Of a stretch of 7,288 nucleotides of DNA, positions 5,532-7,288 are shown in pieces. The DNA comes from Melioribacteraceae bacterium (GTDB lineage: Bacteria; Bacteroidota; Ignavibacteria; Ignavibacteriales; Melioribacteraceae). Both the position numbers and the translations under genes were made by a program. The DNA lies in NCBI GenBank assembly GCA_026987055.1, contig JALSNL010000416.1, positions 1 to 7,288 on the forward strand. Direction: 5' to 3'. The notes beneath the pieces are model-generated. The model ran no database searches. It saw only the letters and a list, made by a program, of their open reading frames with translations, and was not told where the DNA came from. Within the stretch, counting starts at the first letter, position 1. Every line of letters starts with the position of its first letter.

Positions 5532-7256
5532 ATGAGAAACAAATTACTTGTCGTGTTTTCTTTCACGATACTTGGGCTACTTTTTTTAGCCAAACCATTA
5601 AGAGCTGATGAGGTAGTTGTTCCGGACGGTCCGGAAATTTTTAACTTCATTGCTGGAGATACAACTTCTACAGGAGAAAGAAATGTCCCTGGTAGAATTT
5701 ACAAACTGGAAAGAGGAAAAGTTTATATTTTTACTGAAACTTTGGATGTGGATTTCGATTTTTATCTTGTTGCAGATGATGATGATCCGGATAATCCTGT
5801 AAGACCACCAATGTTGGTACGTGGTGTTCATCCTGATGGTTCTACAGTTGATAATTTAATTAATATTACAGGCGATAATATTAATGTTGAATTAAGAAAT
5901 TTATTATTCCAAGGTGTTCCTATAGATGGAAATTATAAAACAAAATTAGCCGTTGGTGTTGGCGGTAGCGGTTCAAATGTTAGGTTAACTATTGATAAAT
6001 GTGTTTTCAACGGTTGGACACGCGGAGCTGTGCGGGTTCGTATTCCAAATATTAAATTATTTGTAACAAATAATTATTTTAGAAATCTGGTAAATCCGGT
6101 ACATCCGTTTAACGGACAAAGTTTAACAACATACAGCGGAGAAGATACTTTAATTTATACGAATAACACATGTTTTAATACTAATTCTTATGTAGTATTA
6201 ACTAACCCTCACATGAAAACCAATTACTTAAAGTTCGATCATAATACAATTTTTACATCAATTGTTAATCCGTTTTACGTTCCCGTAGTAACAAATGCAG
6301 AATTTACAAATAATGTTTTTTACGGTATTTTGGCTCTAGGTCAAAGACAACGGGAAGTTTCCGCCGGTTGGTTCGGTTGGGATAATCAACCTGCCGGTAT
6401 TATGAATTATACTGCATTGTCTTCCGATTTGGAAAATGATTTTGGTATCAGCGAAACCGATAGAAAAATTGTTCAAAAAAATAATGTTTGGTTTAATCCG
6501 CAAAAATATGAAGATTATTGGGCTGCTTTTAAAGATACAGCTGCAATAATAGATGCTAACGGAGACACTACCGGTTATGAAGAAAGACCTTTAACCGGAA
6601 CTGCTTGGATGAATGATACAATTCAAAGTAGGTTTGATGATGATGCAAATTATCCAAATTTAGTTGATGAAGGTAACTTAAATGAAGATCCGCAATTTGA
6701 TCAAACAATGGCGCAAACTCTTGTTGACAGTGTGGTTTCTTGGGTATCATGGTGGCGTGGCAGCGGCTTAGGTTTTGGCGCTCCTGAAGGTCCTATTCGT
6801 CAATATGATTTCTCAAGTGATATTTTTAATTTGCCATGGCCGCTTCCTGAAACTCCGCTAACTTATAATAATGCAGCTTTAGCAACAGCAAGTACAGAAG
6901 GGTTACATGTGGGCGATTTAAATTGGTATCCAAGTGATAAAGCTGCTTGGTTAATAACTAATGTTGAAAGTAAAATAGATAATGAAATTCCAAATAAATA
7001 TTCATTATCTCAAAATTATCCAAATCCTTTTAATCCTACAACAGTTATAAACTTTAGCATTCCAAAAACATCTAAAATGGAACTTGCAGTTTATAATGTA
7101 TTGGGACAAAAGGTTGCTACATTAATAAATAAAGAACTTTCTGCCGGTTCTTATCATTTTAACTTTGATGCAAGTAAATTAACTTCCGGAATTTATTTCT
7201 ATAAATTACAAACGGAAAACTATTCGGAAACAAAGAAAATGATGCTAATCAAATAA
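5532..7256 (+). CDS. Exported parallel beta-helix protein with T9SS sorting domain
   Basis: This 574-residue protein has a Sec signal peptide (hydrophobic core about 5-20, likely cleavage after LRA at 23-25). It ends in a T9SS type A sorting domain (about 489-574) with YPNPFNPTT (496-504), YNVLGQKVATL (521-531), LTSGIYFYKL (550-559) and the basic end KKMMLIK. It should therefore cross the outer membrane through T9SS and be released or fixed at the surface. The middle looks like a right-handed parallel beta-helix: Asn-turn repeats DKCVF (155), TNNYF (179), TNNTCF (210), DHNTIF (236), TNNVF (259) and KNNVWF (316) recur mostly every 23-31 residues. A loop-rich part (about 266-480) carries Trp clusters (280/283, 404/407/408) and a GDLNWYP motif (461-467). 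The fold is shared by pectate-lyase-like enzymes and glycan-binding or adhesive proteins. I see no catalytic triad I can name, so enzyme activity is not claimed. Its place behind the receptor suggests a shared ligand and possible control by the same sigma factor. Confidence 0.88.
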   Translation: MRNKLLVVFSFTILGLLFLAKPLRADEVVVPDGPEIFNFIAGDTTSTGERNVPGRIYKLERGKVYIFTETLDVDFDFYLVADDDDPDNPVRPPMLVRGVHPDGSTVDNLINITGDNINVELRNLLFQGVPIDGNYKTKLAVGVGGSGSNVRLTIDKCVFNGWTRGAVRVRIPNIKLFVTNNYFRNLVNPVHPFNGQSLTTYSGEDTLIYTNNTCFNTNSYVVLTNPHMKTNYLKFDHNTIFTSIVNPFYVPVVTNAEFTNNVFYGILALGQRQREVSAGWFGWDNQPAGIMNYTALSSDLENDFGISETDRKIVQKNNVWFNPQKYEDYWAAFKDTAAIIDANGDTTGYEERPLTGTAWMNDTIQSRFDDDANYPNLVDEGNLNEDPQFDQTMAQTLVDSVVSWVSWWRGSGLGFGAPEGPIRQYDFSSDIFNLPWPLPETPLTYNNAALATASTEGLHVGDLNWYPSDKAAWLITNVESKIDNEIPNKYSLSQNYPNPFNPTTVINFSIPKTSKMELAVYNVLGQKVATLINKELSAGSYHFNFDASKLTSGIYFYKLQTENYSETKKMMLIK

Positions 7257-7288
7257 CATAATTGCCGATAGCAAACTTTCGATGTTTT

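Noticed and set aside
5598..5831. Open frames on both strands overlapping the start of the beta-helix gene
   Set aside because: The gene frame there carries a signal peptide and a perfect Shine-Dalgarno; the overlapping frames have neither.
7266..7288. Possible terminator hairpin followed by TTTT after the last gene
   Set aside because: The stem is only 3 + 2 bp with a T-T mismatch and the window ends in the T-run, so it cannot be judged.

Overview
The window is AT-rich and gene-dense, and every gene reads rightwards. It most likely comes from the Bacteroidota/Ignavibacteriota side of the FCB group. Three things point there: a C-terminal type IX secretion (T9SS) sorting domain with the motif YPNPFNPTT, a style I associate with Ignavibacteria; a FecI/FecR pair whose anti-sigma factor ends in a DUF4974-like domain; and a TonB-dependent receptor carrying an N-terminal STN domain and a carboxypeptidase-regulatory-like domain. 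The exact taxon is inference.

Layout: positions 2-259 are the last 85 codons of a secreted protein that begins outside the window. Positions 260-447 are a regulatory gap with a Bacteroidota-type promoter match, an AT-only dyad and an 11-bp direct repeat. Next comes a four-gene same-strand cluster: ECF sigma factor (448-1044), membrane FecR-type anti-sigma factor (1126-2166), TonB-dependent outer-membrane receptor (2239-5448) and an exported beta-helix protein with a T9SS sorting domain (5532-7256). Gaps between the four genes are 81, 72 and 83 bp. The last 32 bp hold nothing I can support. No RNA genes, mobile elements or CRISPR arrays were seen, and no stretch over 300 bp lacks a gene.

Likely working model (inference from families and order): the receptor binds its ligand at the cell surface and its periplasmic STN domain signals to the STN-like C-terminus of the anti-sigma factor. 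This frees the sigma factor to transcribe target genes, probably including the receptor and the beta-helix protein. The receptor plug resembles the TIGR01782-type receptors of Xanthomonas and Caulobacter, several of which import carbohydrates. A beta-helix protein beside it makes a glycan substrate plausible but unproven. No SusD-like lipoprotein is present; the beta-helix protein occupies the position where one might be expected.

The most interesting non-coding features are a nested inverted repeat that ends on the first base of the anti-sigma start codon, a 20-bp perfect palindrome between the receptor and the beta-helix gene, and a contrast between the two regulator genes (no visible Shine-Dalgarno) and the two envelope genes (strong Shine-Dalgarno).
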